Below, piece after piece: positions 40,622 through 49,523 of a stretch of DNA of 64,000 bases. A program made the translations under genes and the position numbers. The notes beneath the pieces are model-generated. The model saw nothing but the letters and a program-made list of their open reading frames with translations. It was not told the origin of the DNA and made no database searches. Location: contig CAXXMM010000006.1 of assembly GCA_963676385.2 (NCBI GenBank), positions 1 through 64,000 on the forward strand. The letters are read 5' to 3'. How positions within the stretch are numbered: the stretch's first letter is position 1; every line of letters starts with the position of its first letter. This DNA comes from UBA1422 sp963676385 (GTDB taxonomy: Bacteria > Bacillota > Clostridia > Peptostreptococcales > Anaerovoracaceae).

Positions 40622-41560
40622 TTATACCTCTGTCGCTTCCGGATGATTGGTTCCCCCAAGTCCCGTACCAATCACACCCGTAACAATAATAACCATGCCT
40701 AATATTTTGTACCAGGTGGCCGGTTCATCCAGTAAGACAATTCCTGCCACCACGCCGGTAATTGTAACAACACTAAGCGTCAAGACCGTAGCTTTGTAAG
40801 CCGGAATGCGGGCAATCAAATAATTGAAAGCCAAAAAGCTGAGCACCGAGCATACCAACCCGAGAAAAATCACAATACCGATTAGTTTTGGATGATGCAA
40901 AATAATTTTGTAAGATTCAAGCCCGTTTCCTTGCACCATATTTACCACATTAAAAAACACCAGTCCCACAATGCTCATCACAAAGGTTACTTCAAAGGGA
41001 GAGTAGGTCTCTGAAACCTGCCGTGCAAATATACTGTAAACCGAGGCTGAAACCACAGCTGCCATAAGCAACCCATACCCCAACAGTTTTCCACCCACAG
41101 AAAAATCTTCAGCAAAGACTACTGTAACAATCACCCCCACAAAGGAAAGCACAATAAACCCCCATTGGGATTTGGTTATCTTTTCTTTGAGAAAGATGGC
41201 GGCCAGCATGGTGGTAACTAAAGGTAAGAATGCCAGCAAAATGGCGGATTCTGAAGCGGTTGTCAGTTTTACCCCCGTGGCTTCAAGAAGACCATAAAAA
41301 CATGGCTGAAGCAATGCCAGCAAAATCATTGTCCAAAAATACTTGCTGGTGTATTTTACCTTGGCCAAACCAAATAGAATCATCAGCCCCATGAAGAACA
41401 CGGCCACCACCATCCTAGCGGCCATCAGACCTGCCGGTTCCAGATAAGACATGGATACTTTGGTTCCCAAAAAGGAAAGGCCCCAGAAAATAGCACCAAT
41501 GATGCCTATGATGTATGTTTTGGTCTTGTGGTGGTATTTTCCACCTGTAAGATTGTTCAT
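40622..41560 (-). CDS. EamA/DMT-family transporter
   Basis: 312 residues, ten hydrophobic segments in two EamA halves (residues 15-145, 155-295). Typical turns are GLSFLGTKVSMSYLEPAGLMAARM (first helix) and ARIPAYKATVLTLSVVTITGVVAGI (second half). It is followed at once by the MerR gene. Cotranscription with the upstream flavodoxin gene (12-base gap at 41560-41572) is likely. The substrate is unknown. Confidence 0.88.
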   Translation of the reverse strand: MNNLTGGKYHHKTKTYIIGIIGAIFWGLSFLGTKVSMSYLEPAGLMAARMVVAVFFMGLMILFGLAKVKYTSKYFWTMILLALLQPCFYGLLEATGVKLTTASESAILLAFLPLVTTMLAAIFLKEKITKSQWGFIVLSFVGVIVTVVFAEDFSVGGKLLGYGLLMAAVVSASVYSIFARQVSETYSPFEVTFVMSIVGLVFFNVVNMVQGNGLESYKIILHHPKLIGIVIFLGLVCSVLSFLAFNYLIARIPAYKATVLTLSVVTITGVVAGIVLLDEPATWYKILGMVIIVTGVIGTGLGGTNHPEATEV

Positions 41561-41571
41561 GATGTCTCCAA

Positions 41572-42117
41572 TTATTTTGATAGCACTCGATCAATCAAAG
41601 GTTTGATGGCGTCAGGGTTGGTGAAGTCCACCGTCTTACCAAAGGTTTCAAGCATTTGAATATCTTCTGCCGAACGGGATGCCGGGTCTTTTTTAGTTAC
41701 CGATTTTTGTACCATGGTCATCATGGATCGATGTACAAAGCTTAGATTACTGTAATCCATGGCCCCCCGAAAATGAAAAATTTCAATGGCATTTTGCATT
41801 TCTTCTGACATGGCTTTTTTTAATCCGGCTTGGATACTCTTAATATTTTCCGGCACGTCGGGATCCGCAAGGCCACAGGTGAACAGATATACATCCTTGC
41901 CTTTGATATTCTTATAATTTTTAGTAATGAAGGAAAGTCCGCTGACACCGCCGGCATAAAGACCTCCACCATAAATAATGACTTCATAGGCATTCATTAA
42001 ATCCGGTGTCGCTTCCTTTCGAGCAATCAAATCCGCTCCTAAGTCTTCGGCAATCCATTGGGCATACTTTTGAGTGCTACCATATTTGGAATCATAAATC
42101 ACAACGTATTTCTTCAT
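41572..42117 (-). CDS. flavodoxin-domain protein
   Basis: A 181-residue flavodoxin-fold protein with the FMN phosphate loop SKYGSTQKYAQWIAEDLGADL (residues 10-30) and a flavin loop region EVIIYGGGLYAGGVSG. The Gly-rich loop and the longer C-terminal half resemble the protoporphyrinogen-oxidase (HemG)/menaquinone-type flavodoxin family. It lies between an ornithine decarboxylase gene and the DMT/MerR genes with short gaps. It carries electrons in an undefined pathway; no partner is obvious. Confidence 0.85.
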   Translation of the reverse strand: MKKYVVIYDSKYGSTQKYAQWIAEDLGADLIARKEATPDLMNAYEVIIYGGGLYAGGVSGLSFITKNYKNIKGKDVYLFTCGLADPDVPENIKSIQAGLKKAMSEEMQNAIEIFHFRGAMDYSNLSFVHRSMMTMVQKSVTKKDPASRSAEDIQMLETFGKTVDFTNPDAIKPLIDRVLSK

Positions 42118-42131
42118 CCCCCATCTCCTTA

Positions 42132-44300
42132 CTATCGTATGTTTTCCATGCGATCCAGCACATAACCATAGGCGGTTGTCTTACAATTTTCTTCTTCCAG
42201 GTAGACACCATGGATTTCCGGTGCAAAACCCGGGAATCTGTTAATTCCCTCTTCAAGGATCATAAAATACTTCTGTACCGTTTCATTCCACCGCTCTCCC
42301 GGCGCAACACAATAAATACCGGGAGGATAGGGCAACGCACCTTCCAACGCGATTTCTCCTGCAATTTCGGTGATTTTAACTAGCTTTGCGTTGTTTCTCA
42401 TCAACTCGTTGTAGGCATCATACGCAGAAATGGCAGGTTCCGGAAAGTATTCTTCCATGAATAGTTTCTTTTGAAGGTTTTTCACATCATGGTCTTTATA
42501 AAAATCGTGCATTTCCTGACAAAGCTCTCGAATGCCCATTCCCCGATATCGATCCTGATTCTTGCTGTATAAATAAGGAAGCACTCTGTTCACCGGGTCA
42601 TTATTTTCGATGGCTTTTTCAAAAATCATTAGTTTTGCCACCAACAAGTCCAACTTAGACTTGCTTTCTGCCGGAGTCATGAGGAACAGAATAGAGTTAA
42701 AATCATTCTTTTCGGGAATGATGCGGTTGTCCCGAAGGAAATTGGCCAAAATTGTTGCGGGTACACCGAATTCTTCGTATTCCCCTGTTTCGATATCAAT
42801 TCCCGGTGTGGTTAGCATCAACTTATTGGGATCCACAAAATACTGTTTTTCTCCATAGCCCCAGAAAGAATGCCACTTATCGTCAGGTTGAAATTCAAAA
42901 AAACTAATGTCTGCGGCAATGGTGGCCGTATCGTGTTCTTCCCACCACTTCCCGTTCACCATGGGCGGTACAAAAGGTTTCAGCATGGTGCAATTTCGGA
43001 AAATCGCTTTGCGGGCGTCAATGCCCAGCTTCACGCAATCATCCCAAAGTTTCTTTCCTGCAGGTCCGTCTTGCATTCTTGCATTGACATCCAACGATAC
43101 AAACAAAGGATAAAATGGACTGGTGCTGGCATGACAACGGTAAGAATTGTTGAACCGTTTATCATCCAAATATCTTTTTTGCCCCATAATATGTTTGTCT
43201 TTTTTATGGATGTAGGATGCTTGAGAAAATCCTGCCTGTTGTTTATGTACAGATTGGGTAACAAAGATGCCCGGATCGTTTTCGTTGAGTTCCAGCAACA
43301 ATGGGGAGCAATCCTTCATCATGGGGATAAACTGCTCGTATCCTACCCATGCGGAGTCAAAAAGAATATAGTCGCATAAATGGCCAATCCGATCAACGAT
43401 TCGGCGGGCGTTGCTAATGGTGCCGTCATAAGTGCCCAGCTGGATAGCTGCCAATCGGAAAGGTCTTTCTGCATTGGCCCGCTCCGGGTCCACTTTGGCA
43501 ATTTGCTTTCGAATATAGGCTTCATCCAAGCAGTGATCCACAATGCCTCCAATAAAACCACACGGGTTTCTGGATGTTTCCAAATAGACGGCTTTTCCGC
43601 CGGCTTGAATCAATGTGGAGTCATATATGGACTTATGGTTATTTCGGTCAAAGAGCACCAAATCTCCGGGGGTAACCAAGGCGGTTCCAACCACTAAATT
43701 TGAGGTGCTGGTGCCATTCATAACAAAATATGTACTATCGGAATTAAACACTTTCGATGCATTCTTAAGGGCTTCCTGGGCAGGCCCTTGGTGAATCAAC
43801 AGGTCCCCAAGTTCCACATCCGCGTTGCATAAATCGGACATGAAAATATTCTCTCCGTAAAAGTCAAACATATATCTGCCTGCAGGATGTTTTTTGAAAT
43901 ACTTCCCACTTTGGTGGCCGGGACAGTTGAAAGGCTGATTTTTTAGGGCAACATATTCGTTTAATGCCTCAAAGAAAGGAGGCAACGTTCTTAATTCATA
44001 TTGCTCCGCTGCGTTTTCAATTTCGATGTCCAAAATTCCCTTATCATATCCTTGAAGATATACCCACCGATACACTTTATCCTTTAACTCAGGATAAGCA
44101 TATTCACTGGTTTCCGAAAACACAAAAATGGGGATGCCAAACATGGTTTTGTGAATATCTTCTATTACGTCTAAATCTTGATCCGTCAAAATGGCTGCGG
44201 AAATATTGGTATAGTCTGTATTTCCGATTTGAATCAGTTCTCTCTTTGTAGAGAAAAAATCTTTTGCAGCAGGTGCAAAAGCAATTCTCAATGTAATCAT
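42132..44300 (-). CDS. speC: ornithine decarboxylase, bacterial group III PLP enzyme
   Basis: 722 residues of the large Orn/Lys/Arg decarboxylase type that makes putrescine and raises internal pH. The PLP Lys is in SVHKQQAGFSQAS, the form typical of ornithine decarboxylases (SpeC/SpeF), not of AdiA or CadA. An N-terminal wing domain (about residues 1-110) and a C-terminal domain with YPPGIYCVAPGE are present. The length fits 710-730. ATG 44300 is chosen because AGGAG lies seven bases upstream; an in-frame start 24 bases earlier has no site. The gene sits next to a nitroreductase and a flavodoxin but probably has its own transcript. Confidence 0.9.
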   Translation of the reverse strand: MITLRIAFAPAAKDFFSTKRELIQIGNTDYTNISAAILTDQDLDVIEDIHKTMFGIPIFVFSETSEYAYPELKDKVYRWVYLQGYDKGILDIEIENAAEQYELRTLPPFFEALNEYVALKNQPFNCPGHQSGKYFKKHPAGRYMFDFYGENIFMSDLCNADVELGDLLIHQGPAQEALKNASKVFNSDSTYFVMNGTSTSNLVVGTALVTPGDLVLFDRNNHKSIYDSTLIQAGGKAVYLETSRNPCGFIGGIVDHCLDEAYIRKQIAKVDPERANAERPFRLAAIQLGTYDGTISNARRIVDRIGHLCDYILFDSAWVGYEQFIPMMKDCSPLLLELNENDPGIFVTQSVHKQQAGFSQASYIHKKDKHIMGQKRYLDDKRFNNSYRCHASTSPFYPLFVSLDVNARMQDGPAGKKLWDDCVKLGIDARKAIFRNCTMLKPFVPPMVNGKWWEEHDTATIAADISFFEFQPDDKWHSFWGYGEKQYFVDPNKLMLTTPGIDIETGEYEEFGVPATILANFLRDNRIIPEKNDFNSILFLMTPAESKSKLDLLVAKLMIFEKAIENNDPVNRVLPYLYSKNQDRYRGMGIRELCQEMHDFYKDHDVKNLQKKLFMEEYFPEPAISAYDAYNELMRNNAKLVKITEIAGEIALEGALPYPPGIYCVAPGERWNETVQKYFMILEEGINRFPGFAPEIHGVYLEEENCKTTAYGYVLDRMENIR

Positions 44301-44357
44301 ATTGTTACTCCTACTCATATTCATTTAGTATCCCCCCGTTTGCCTTTCCTGCCATGC

Positions 44358-44969
44358 CTATTTGCTGTAAAACTTGACCATCTCCTCAAAAGCAATGAAT
44401 TCTCTGTCTCCAGGGGTTTCTATTCCTTTGCCGTAAGGCATTTGGCTAATCAGTTTCCAGGCTGATGGGATTTGCCAAGCTTCCCTCACCTGCTCTTCTA
44501 TCAATTTGTGATAATGCTGAAGAGACGCGCTGACACCTTGCTCTGTCAATAGCAGCCAAACTGCATATTGAATAATTCCACTACCCTGTTGAGACCAGTC
44601 GGGGAAAGTGTCTTTGTACGACTTGGCAATGTTTCCCTTTTCCTCGACGACCAACTGATCTTCAAAAAATAAGAGTGTGCCGTTTCCACCTCGAAACCCA
44701 CCAATCTTTTGGGCACTATGGGTTGAATCAAAGCGCTCCTGGCCCAGTTTGGCAAGCAGTGCGGCTTCTACCATGTTCCACAATTTTTCATGGCCGCCTT
44801 CTTTTAATGCCACAATACGGTAACTTTGCATATTAAATGCAGAAGGAACTTTCATTGCGTCTTTCAAAATTTCTTCCAACATGCTGTCACTAAAATTATC
44901 GAATTTTGCCAGTTTTCGAATAGAACGACGTTGGCTCATCACCTCTGACAAAACCATTTGATTTCTCAT
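44358..44969 (-). CDS. nitroreductase-family flavoprotein
   Basis: A 203-residue FMN-dependent nitroreductase fold. It has the FMN site RRSIRKLAKFD near residue 15, VPSAFNMQSYRIVAL, and a C-terminal WQIPSAWKLISQMPYG that corresponds to the NAD(P)H/FMN loop of NfsB-like enzymes. The ATG at 44969 is two codons after a GTG that also fits AGGAGG. It is downstream of a membrane protein gene and upstream of the ornithine decarboxylase. The role may be in redox or detoxification. Confidence 0.85.
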   Translation of the reverse strand: MRNQMVLSEVMSQRRSIRKLAKFDNFSDSMLEEILKDAMKVPSAFNMQSYRIVALKEGGHEKLWNMVEAALLAKLGQERFDSTHSAQKIGGFRGGNGTLLFFEDQLVVEEKGNIAKSYKDTFPDWSQQGSGIIQYAVWLLLTEQGVSASLQHYHKLIEEQVREAWQIPSAWKLISQMPYGKGIETPGDREFIAFEEMVKFYSK

Positions 44970-45010
44970 TTCCACAGAACCTCCTTCTTCATCCCAGCAT
45001 TATAACATAA

Positions 45011-45355
45011 TTACTTACTACTTTGGACTGCCGGTTTGTTGATTTTCCTGTAAAGAAGCCAACCTATGACTGCCATCACCACATACACCGGTGCGTACAT
45101 TGCCCGTTCAGTAAAGGGACCTAAAATCAAATGTCCTGCAGTTGCAACTAAAATCACATACAGCCCCATCTTTTTGTCTTTTAATAGCATAAAAAATCCC
45201 AAAGCAACCACAAAGGAACACAGGACGGTCAAGTCCAAGGTGAACAGTTCCATGGAATACCCGGCTGGATGGTCTGCAAAAAAACGGATCCCAAGCAAAA
45301 TAAGTCCATCTACTGCATATAAAATAATTGCAACTAAGTTTAAAATCCTAAGCAT
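45011..45355 (-). CDS. small integral membrane protein
   Basis: A 114-residue protein with about four hydrophobic segments (residues 3-24, 36-56, 62-81, 88-106) and short loops. No motif known to me. GAAAGGGCG lies before ATG 45355. It lies between the UPF0210 gene (16-base gap) and a nitroreductase and is likely co-transcribed. Not assignable. Confidence 0.7.
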   Translation of the reverse strand: MLRILNLVAIILYAVDGLILLGIRFFADHPAGYSMELFTLDLTVLCSFVVALGFFMLLKDKKMGLYVILVATAGHLILGPFTERAMYAPVYVVMAVIGWLLYRKINKPAVQSSK

Positions 45356-45370
45356 CTATCGCCCTTTCTT

Positions 45371-46732
45371 CTAGTTCTTTAAGGAATGCATGGGTGCGGG
45401 AATTCTTCCACCTCTTGCAATAAATATCCCCGGAGACATGGTGTTCACCGGCATCACCGGCGCCGAACCCAACAGTCCGCCAAACTCTACCCGATCCCCT
45501 ACGTCTTTTCCTACTGCGGGAATCAGACGAACCGCAGTGGTCTTGGAATTCACCACGCCAATTGCCATTTCATCTGCAATAATCCCGGAAATAATATCCG
45601 CAGAAGTATCTCCGGGGATTGCTATCATATCTAACCCCACAGAGCATACCGCCGTCATTGCCTCCAATTTGTCAATGGTCAATGAACCGCATTCTGCTGC
45701 AGCAATCATGCCCTCATCTTCCGAAACCGGAATAAATGCACCGGACAACCCTCCTACCGATGAGGAGGCCATTACGCCACCCTTTTTGACTGCATCATTG
45801 AGCAGCGCCAAGGTTGCCGTTGTTCCATGGGCCCCACAGCATTCCAATCCGATTTCCTCCAAAATTCTAGCTACAGAATCTCCGATTGCCGGAGTCGGCG
45901 CCAACGATAAATCCACAATGCCAAATGGCACCCCCAACCGCTCCGAGGCCAATGTGCCTACCAATTGGCCCATGCGGGTAATCTTAAATGAAGTCTTCTT
46001 AATAATCTCTGCAATCTCATCAAGGGGTCGATCTTTTCCCGCCCGCTCAATGGCTTTTTGTACCACTCCCGGACCGGAGACTCCAACATTGATGACACAC
46101 TCAGGCTCGCCGATTCCATGAAATGCGCCTGCCATGAATGGATTGTCATCCACCGCATTGGCAAATACCACCAACTTGGCGCAACCCAAAGAATTGTTAT
46201 CTTTGGTTTTCTCTGCGGTTTCCTTGATAATTTTCCCCATCAAAGCTACTGCATCCATGTTGATGCCCGCTTTGGTAGAGGCAACGTTTACAGAAGAACA
46301 GACAGCATTGGTTACTGCCAGCGCTTCAGGAATGGATCGAATCAAAATTTCATCCCCATGGGCAAATCCTTTCTGCACCAAAGCAGAAAATCCACCGATG
46401 AAATTCACGCCGGTTGTATCTGCAGCCCGGTCCAAGGCAATGGCCAGCGGAACATAGTCGTCGGCGGAACAAGTTGCCCCAATCATTGCAATGGGTGTGA
46501 CTGAAATTCTTTTATTAATAATTGGAATACCAAGTTCCTGCTCGATTTTTTCTCCTGTGGACACAAGATTTTCACCATATCGCGCCACTTTTTCATATAT
46601 TTTGTCTCCCAGAATATGTACATCTTGCGATGCCAAATCCCGAAGGGAAATGCCCATGGTAATGGTGCGGATATCCAGGTTTTCCTCCTGAATCATCTTT
46701 ACCGTTTCCAAAATATCAAACGTATTTATCAT
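45371..46732 (-). CDS. UPF0210 / DUF711 family protein
   Basis: A 453-residue protein of the UPF0210 family (NTFDILETVKMIQEENLDIRTITMGISLRDLA, then GAHGTTATLALLNDAVKKGGVMASSSVGGLSGAFIPVSEDEGMI). The family is conserved in anaerobes, always beside an ACT-domain gene, as here, and its role is unknown; an enzymatic role in amino-acid metabolism has been suggested. ATG 46732 follows AGGAGA; a start 15 codons upstream overlaps the ACT gene. The length fits. Confidence 0.92.
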   Translation of the reverse strand: MINTFDILETVKMIQEENLDIRTITMGISLRDLASQDVHILGDKIYEKVARYGENLVSTGEKIEQELGIPIINKRISVTPIAMIGATCSADDYVPLAIALDRAADTTGVNFIGGFSALVQKGFAHGDEILIRSIPEALAVTNAVCSSVNVASTKAGINMDAVALMGKIIKETAEKTKDNNSLGCAKLVVFANAVDDNPFMAGAFHGIGEPECVINVGVSGPGVVQKAIERAGKDRPLDEIAEIIKKTSFKITRMGQLVGTLASERLGVPFGIVDLSLAPTPAIGDSVARILEEIGLECCGAHGTTATLALLNDAVKKGGVMASSSVGGLSGAFIPVSEDEGMIAAAECGSLTIDKLEAMTAVCSVGLDMIAIPGDTSADIISGIIADEMAIGVVNSKTTAVRLIPAVGKDVGDRVEFGGLLGSAPVMPVNTMSPGIFIARGGRIPAPMHSLKN

Positions 46733-46742
46733 TCTGTTTCTC

Positions 46743-47012
46743 CTATACCCTGTGCATTGCATTAAAGACATCTTCATGCATAATGATGACCTTCACCGCC
46801 ATGGCCGTTCCGGTTTCTTCAAGCACTTTGGAAAGTCGGGAGAGTTCAACGGTGCATTTGGTTAAATCCACCAACATTACCATGGCAAAAATATCCTCCA
46901 TGACGTTTTGACGGATGTCCAATACGTTGACATTATATTCATACAGGGCGCCTGATATTTTGGCAATAATGCCTTCTTGGTCTTTGCCCATTACTGTAAC
47001 TACAGCGCGCAT
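46743..47012 (-). CDS. ACT-domain protein, UPF0237 type
   Basis: An 89-residue ACT domain (RAVVTVMGKDQEGIIAKISGALYEYNVNVLDIRQNVMEDIFAMVMLVDL), the usual partner of UPF0210. ACT domains bind amino acids and change partner activity. It lies 10 bases before the start of the UPF0210 gene and 13 bases after the cupin gene. It is probably the sensor subunit of the UPF0210 protein. Confidence 0.93.
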   Translation of the reverse strand: MRAVVTVMGKDQEGIIAKISGALYEYNVNVLDIRQNVMEDIFAMVMLVDLTKCTVELSRLSKVLEETGTAMAVKVIIMHEDVFNAMHRV

Positions 47013-47025
47013 CTTGTTTCCTCCT

Positions 47026-47361
47026 CTAAAATACTACAACCAGCAACATCTTGAAGTCTTCTTCTCCAAAGACAGCATGGGGCTTTTGGGCCGGCATAAC
47101 CAAGGTGTCCCCTTGATGAGCAATATAGTCTTTGCCATCCACTGTTAACCGCCCAGTTCCCTCCAAAATAGTAACCATTGCATCACCGTCGGATTGGTGG
47201 GTGCTGATTTCTTCCCCCTTGGAAAAGGCAAAGAGGGTCATGCTGACTGCCTCATTTTGGACTAAAGTTTTGCTGACAATCTGCCCCGGCATAATCTGTA
47301 CCAGATTGGCCAAATTCAACACTTCCTCCGGCTTTATGTTCTTCAAAATTTGATTTGACAT
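47026..47361 (-). CDS. small cupin protein
   Basis: A 111-residue single-domain cupin with the two conserved motifs: GEEISTHQSDGDAMVTILEGTG (first, His-rich) and HQGDTLVMPAQKPHAVFGE (second, with His). It likely binds a metal and a small molecule. It lies in a run of genes from the PIN gene to the UPF0210 gene on the minus strand with gaps of only 10-40 bases, so it is probably part of that operon. The substrate is unknown. Confidence 0.88.
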   Translation of the reverse strand: MSNQILKNIKPEEVLNLANLVQIMPGQIVSKTLVQNEAVSMTLFAFSKGEEISTHQSDGDAMVTILEGTGRLTVDGKDYIAHQGDTLVMPAQKPHAVFGEEDFKMLLVVVF

Positions 47362-47372
47362 ATTTCATCTCC

Positions 47373-48224
47373 TTAAAAATGGTATTTTTTACCTACCGTG
47401 GCCACCGGGCATCGATTACCCAAGCGGCTATGAAATTGGCAAATTGCATCTAAACCGGTACAGTGAACCGGCAAAATAGTTTCAATGCCCTCTTTCTCCA
47501 GTCTCTCCAACACCTTGCTTCTCTCCTGAGCTGAGGCATGATACAAATGCATCCCCGCGACTAACACCCGAATTGGCTCATTTGGGAAAAATGTTTTGGC
47601 ATATTGTATGGCGCCAAATATTCCACCATGGCTGCATCCGGAAAAAAGAACAATTCCATTAGGTTCTCCTTTTTCGGTTCGGGTTCGAATGGCCAGAAAT
47701 TGCTCGTGAACCATGGTGTCTCGTACCATCATGCCATCGGCTTTTTTAATATAAAAAGATTCTGTTTGCCTCTCTTCAGGCAGCCCGGGTATGGGACCGG
47801 ATATCACCGCATCCGCCCATAGCCATGCCGGCTTTGTGACAAATTCCAGTCTTGGCTCCAGCAGTTTTTTTTCTGCCGGGTTCCAAAGGATGGAACAAGG
47901 GATGGCATCTATTTTACCATCTTCCGTGCCATAACTTTCCGCCAACGCCTCAGGGTGAATCATAATTTTGGCCTTGGTGTTTTCTCGGGCAAAAGCCGGG
48001 AATCCACCGGTATGGTCAAAGTGTCCATGGCTTACCACCGCCACGTCAACGTGGGATAAGTCGACGCCCAGATTCCGTGCATTCTTTGCCATCAAATCCG
48101 AAGATGCGCCGGCATCAAAAAGAATTTTCTTTTCAGGTGTTTCAATCAAAATGGACAATCCATGCTCCGCGTCACACTTGTCCGTTTCTGTTTTGTTTTC
48201 TACTAAAAACTGAAGCGATATCAT
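47373..48224 (-). CDS. MBL-fold metallohydrolase
   Basis: A 283-residue metallo-beta-lactamase-fold protein with the metal motif SHGHFDHTGG (HxHxDH) and further ligands in SGCSHGGIFGAI and VHCTGLDA. It belongs to the group around 7,8-dihydropterin-6-methyl-4-(beta-D-ribofuranosyl)-aminobenzene 5-phosphate synthase-like proteins in anaerobes. The start has GGAAAGG. It lies in the UPF0210 operon. The substrate is unknown. Confidence 0.87.
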   Translation of the reverse strand: MISLQFLVENKTETDKCDAEHGLSILIETPEKKILFDAGASSDLMAKNARNLGVDLSHVDVAVVSHGHFDHTGGFPAFARENTKAKIMIHPEALAESYGTEDGKIDAIPCSILWNPAEKKLLEPRLEFVTKPAWLWADAVISGPIPGLPEERQTESFYIKKADGMMVRDTMVHEQFLAIRTRTEKGEPNGIVLFSGCSHGGIFGAIQYAKTFFPNEPIRVLVAGMHLYHASAQERSKVLERLEKEGIETILPVHCTGLDAICQFHSRLGNRCPVATVGKKYHF

Positions 48225-48239
48225 ACGTTTCCTTTCCAG

Positions 48240-48785
48240 CTATATCTCAAGTCCTGTGCCGCCAATAGGGATAATCCCACCGGCGATTTCAATAAGCTCT
48301 CGAATCATTGGTTCTTTAAACCACCCGCAACATTCAATGAAGTATATCCCTTCATCCACAAGTTCCTTAACCCCTTCCTTGGCCAGCTCCCAATTTGGGG
48401 TAAAACAAACTTTTGTGTTGCAGCTGTCATTGGAAAGAAGGAACCGAGCATTGCCGGTCAACCCCTCTGCTTGGATCAGCACGCCATATTCTTGAAATGA
48501 CTCCATGGCATTGAGCATTTCCATTTGTTCCGGCAAGAATTTCATAGAAGAAAGGGTTACCCCGTCTCCTACGGTCTTCTGAATTCTGCCAATCAGTTCC
48601 TCGTCAAAAGAACCGCAAAACCCCATGGCCGTATACCCTTGGGCGGCCAGTTTTTGCGCCAAAGGAATGGCCTCTTCCACAGGAGATACGCCTGCAACAT
48701 AATTCAGTTCTTTCCCAAGGCCCAACTGGCAAAAAAAATCTTCGCCGGACGGAATGTCCGAGTCAAAAATAAATGCATATTTCAT
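48240..48785 (-). CDS. hypothetical cytoplasmic protein with conserved Cys near the C-terminus
   Basis: A 181-residue protein starting MKYAFIFDSDIPSGEDFFCQLG with a C-terminal VDEGIYFIECCGWFKEPMIRELIEIAGGIIPIGGTG. The ECCGWF motif echoes the IELCGGFG motif of the DUF6506-like protein at 26467, so the two may be distant relatives. No transmembrane segment. The start ATG 48785 has AAAGGATTG upstream; a frame extending to 48821 has none. Operon member, function unknown. Confidence 0.7.
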   Translation of the reverse strand: MKYAFIFDSDIPSGEDFFCQLGLGKELNYVAGVSPVEEAIPLAQKLAAQGYTAMGFCGSFDEELIGRIQKTVGDGVTLSSMKFLPEQMEMLNAMESFQEYGVLIQAEGLTGNARFLLSNDSCNTKVCFTPNWELAKEGVKELVDEGIYFIECCGWFKEPMIRELIEIAGGIIPIGGTGLEI

Positions 48786-48817
48786 AAATGATTCAATCCT
48801 TTCTACATAACTGAAGG

Positions 48818-49375
48818 TCATCGACCTTTTTTATCGCCTAAAAGCGGCTTGATTGCCTTGTATAACACGCCGGTTTTCTCACTGCCATACTCTTTAATTA
48901 AAGCGTTATTCAGACCCTGTTTGGTTTTGTATCGTTCCATCAATTCCCGGATTAAGGGAATGTCCTCCGTGTACTGAGGAATGGTCTCCTTGAGTTTTGC
49001 CTCAATGATAGCAGTGCTTTGCTTCAATAGATTCATGGAAAGATCAATTTTGATGTCTCGTCTCACCCAGAAATCTTTCACGGCTTTAAAGCCATTGTCC
49101 CGGCTTACAATATAATATTCATCATCCGGGTCTTTGGCAACCAAAAAACCCAAGTATGAGGATAGCTGAAAGTCCAAACTATTTTTGGAACCATAAACCA
49201 CCTCGAAGTAATCGGTGGTTGCTTTGGATGCGTTAATTTTTTTGTGGAGAGAAATGGGAAGGGTTGATGCTTTTTCTGTATAAAAAAGCAAGACTTTGTC
49301 TTCCTGAATCAATTGATCAATCCCCTGCAAGCCTGCTGCGTTGACATTTTCGTAATCAACCAAAAAAGTGGCCAT
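48818..49375 (-). CDS. PIN/NYN-like RNA-binding or nuclease domain protein
   Basis: A 185-residue protein with an N-terminal PIN-like domain: FLVDYENVNAAGLQGID (the first acidic cluster DYEN), KNSLDFQLSSYLGFLVA (Asp), and EYYIVSRDNGFKAV (SRDxG with acidic residue). It is followed by a helical C-terminal part. AGGAGAAACA precedes ATG 49375. It heads the UPF0210 gene run on this strand. The active-site acids are retained, so RNase activity is plausible. Confidence 0.75.
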   Translation of the reverse strand: MATFLVDYENVNAAGLQGIDQLIQEDKVLLFYTEKASTLPISLHKKINASKATTDYFEVVYGSKNSLDFQLSSYLGFLVAKDPDDEYYIVSRDNGFKAVKDFWVRRDIKIDLSMNLLKQSTAIIEAKLKETIPQYTEDIPLIRELMERYKTKQGLNNALIKEYGSEKTGVLYKAIKPLLGDKKGR

Positions 49376-49463
49376 ATTGTTTCTCCTGTTTTTACGGAAA
49401 TAATTTATGTACATTATACCATATCCCATGGTTGTTCAAATAGTACTTTATTCTACATAATCA

Positions 49464-49488
49464 AACACCCGGTGAGGTCCGGGTGTTC
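49464..49488 (-). terminator. terminator after the ABC transporter operon
   Basis: AACACCCGG and CCGGGTGTT pair perfectly around TGAGGT; on the minus strand TTGATT follows. The T run is weak, so partial termination is possible. Confidence 0.75.
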
Positions 49489-49523
49489 GAAGAGGAGAGT
49501 TATATGAAAAAACGCTAGGTTTT

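Noticed and set aside
42870..43379. 169-codon ORF on the plus strand
   Set aside because: Antisense to the ornithine decarboxylase gene, with no ribosome site.
45390..46121. 243-codon ORF on the plus strand
   Set aside because: Long but antisense to UPF0210; low-complexity Pro/Ser/Ala composition typical of shadow frames.
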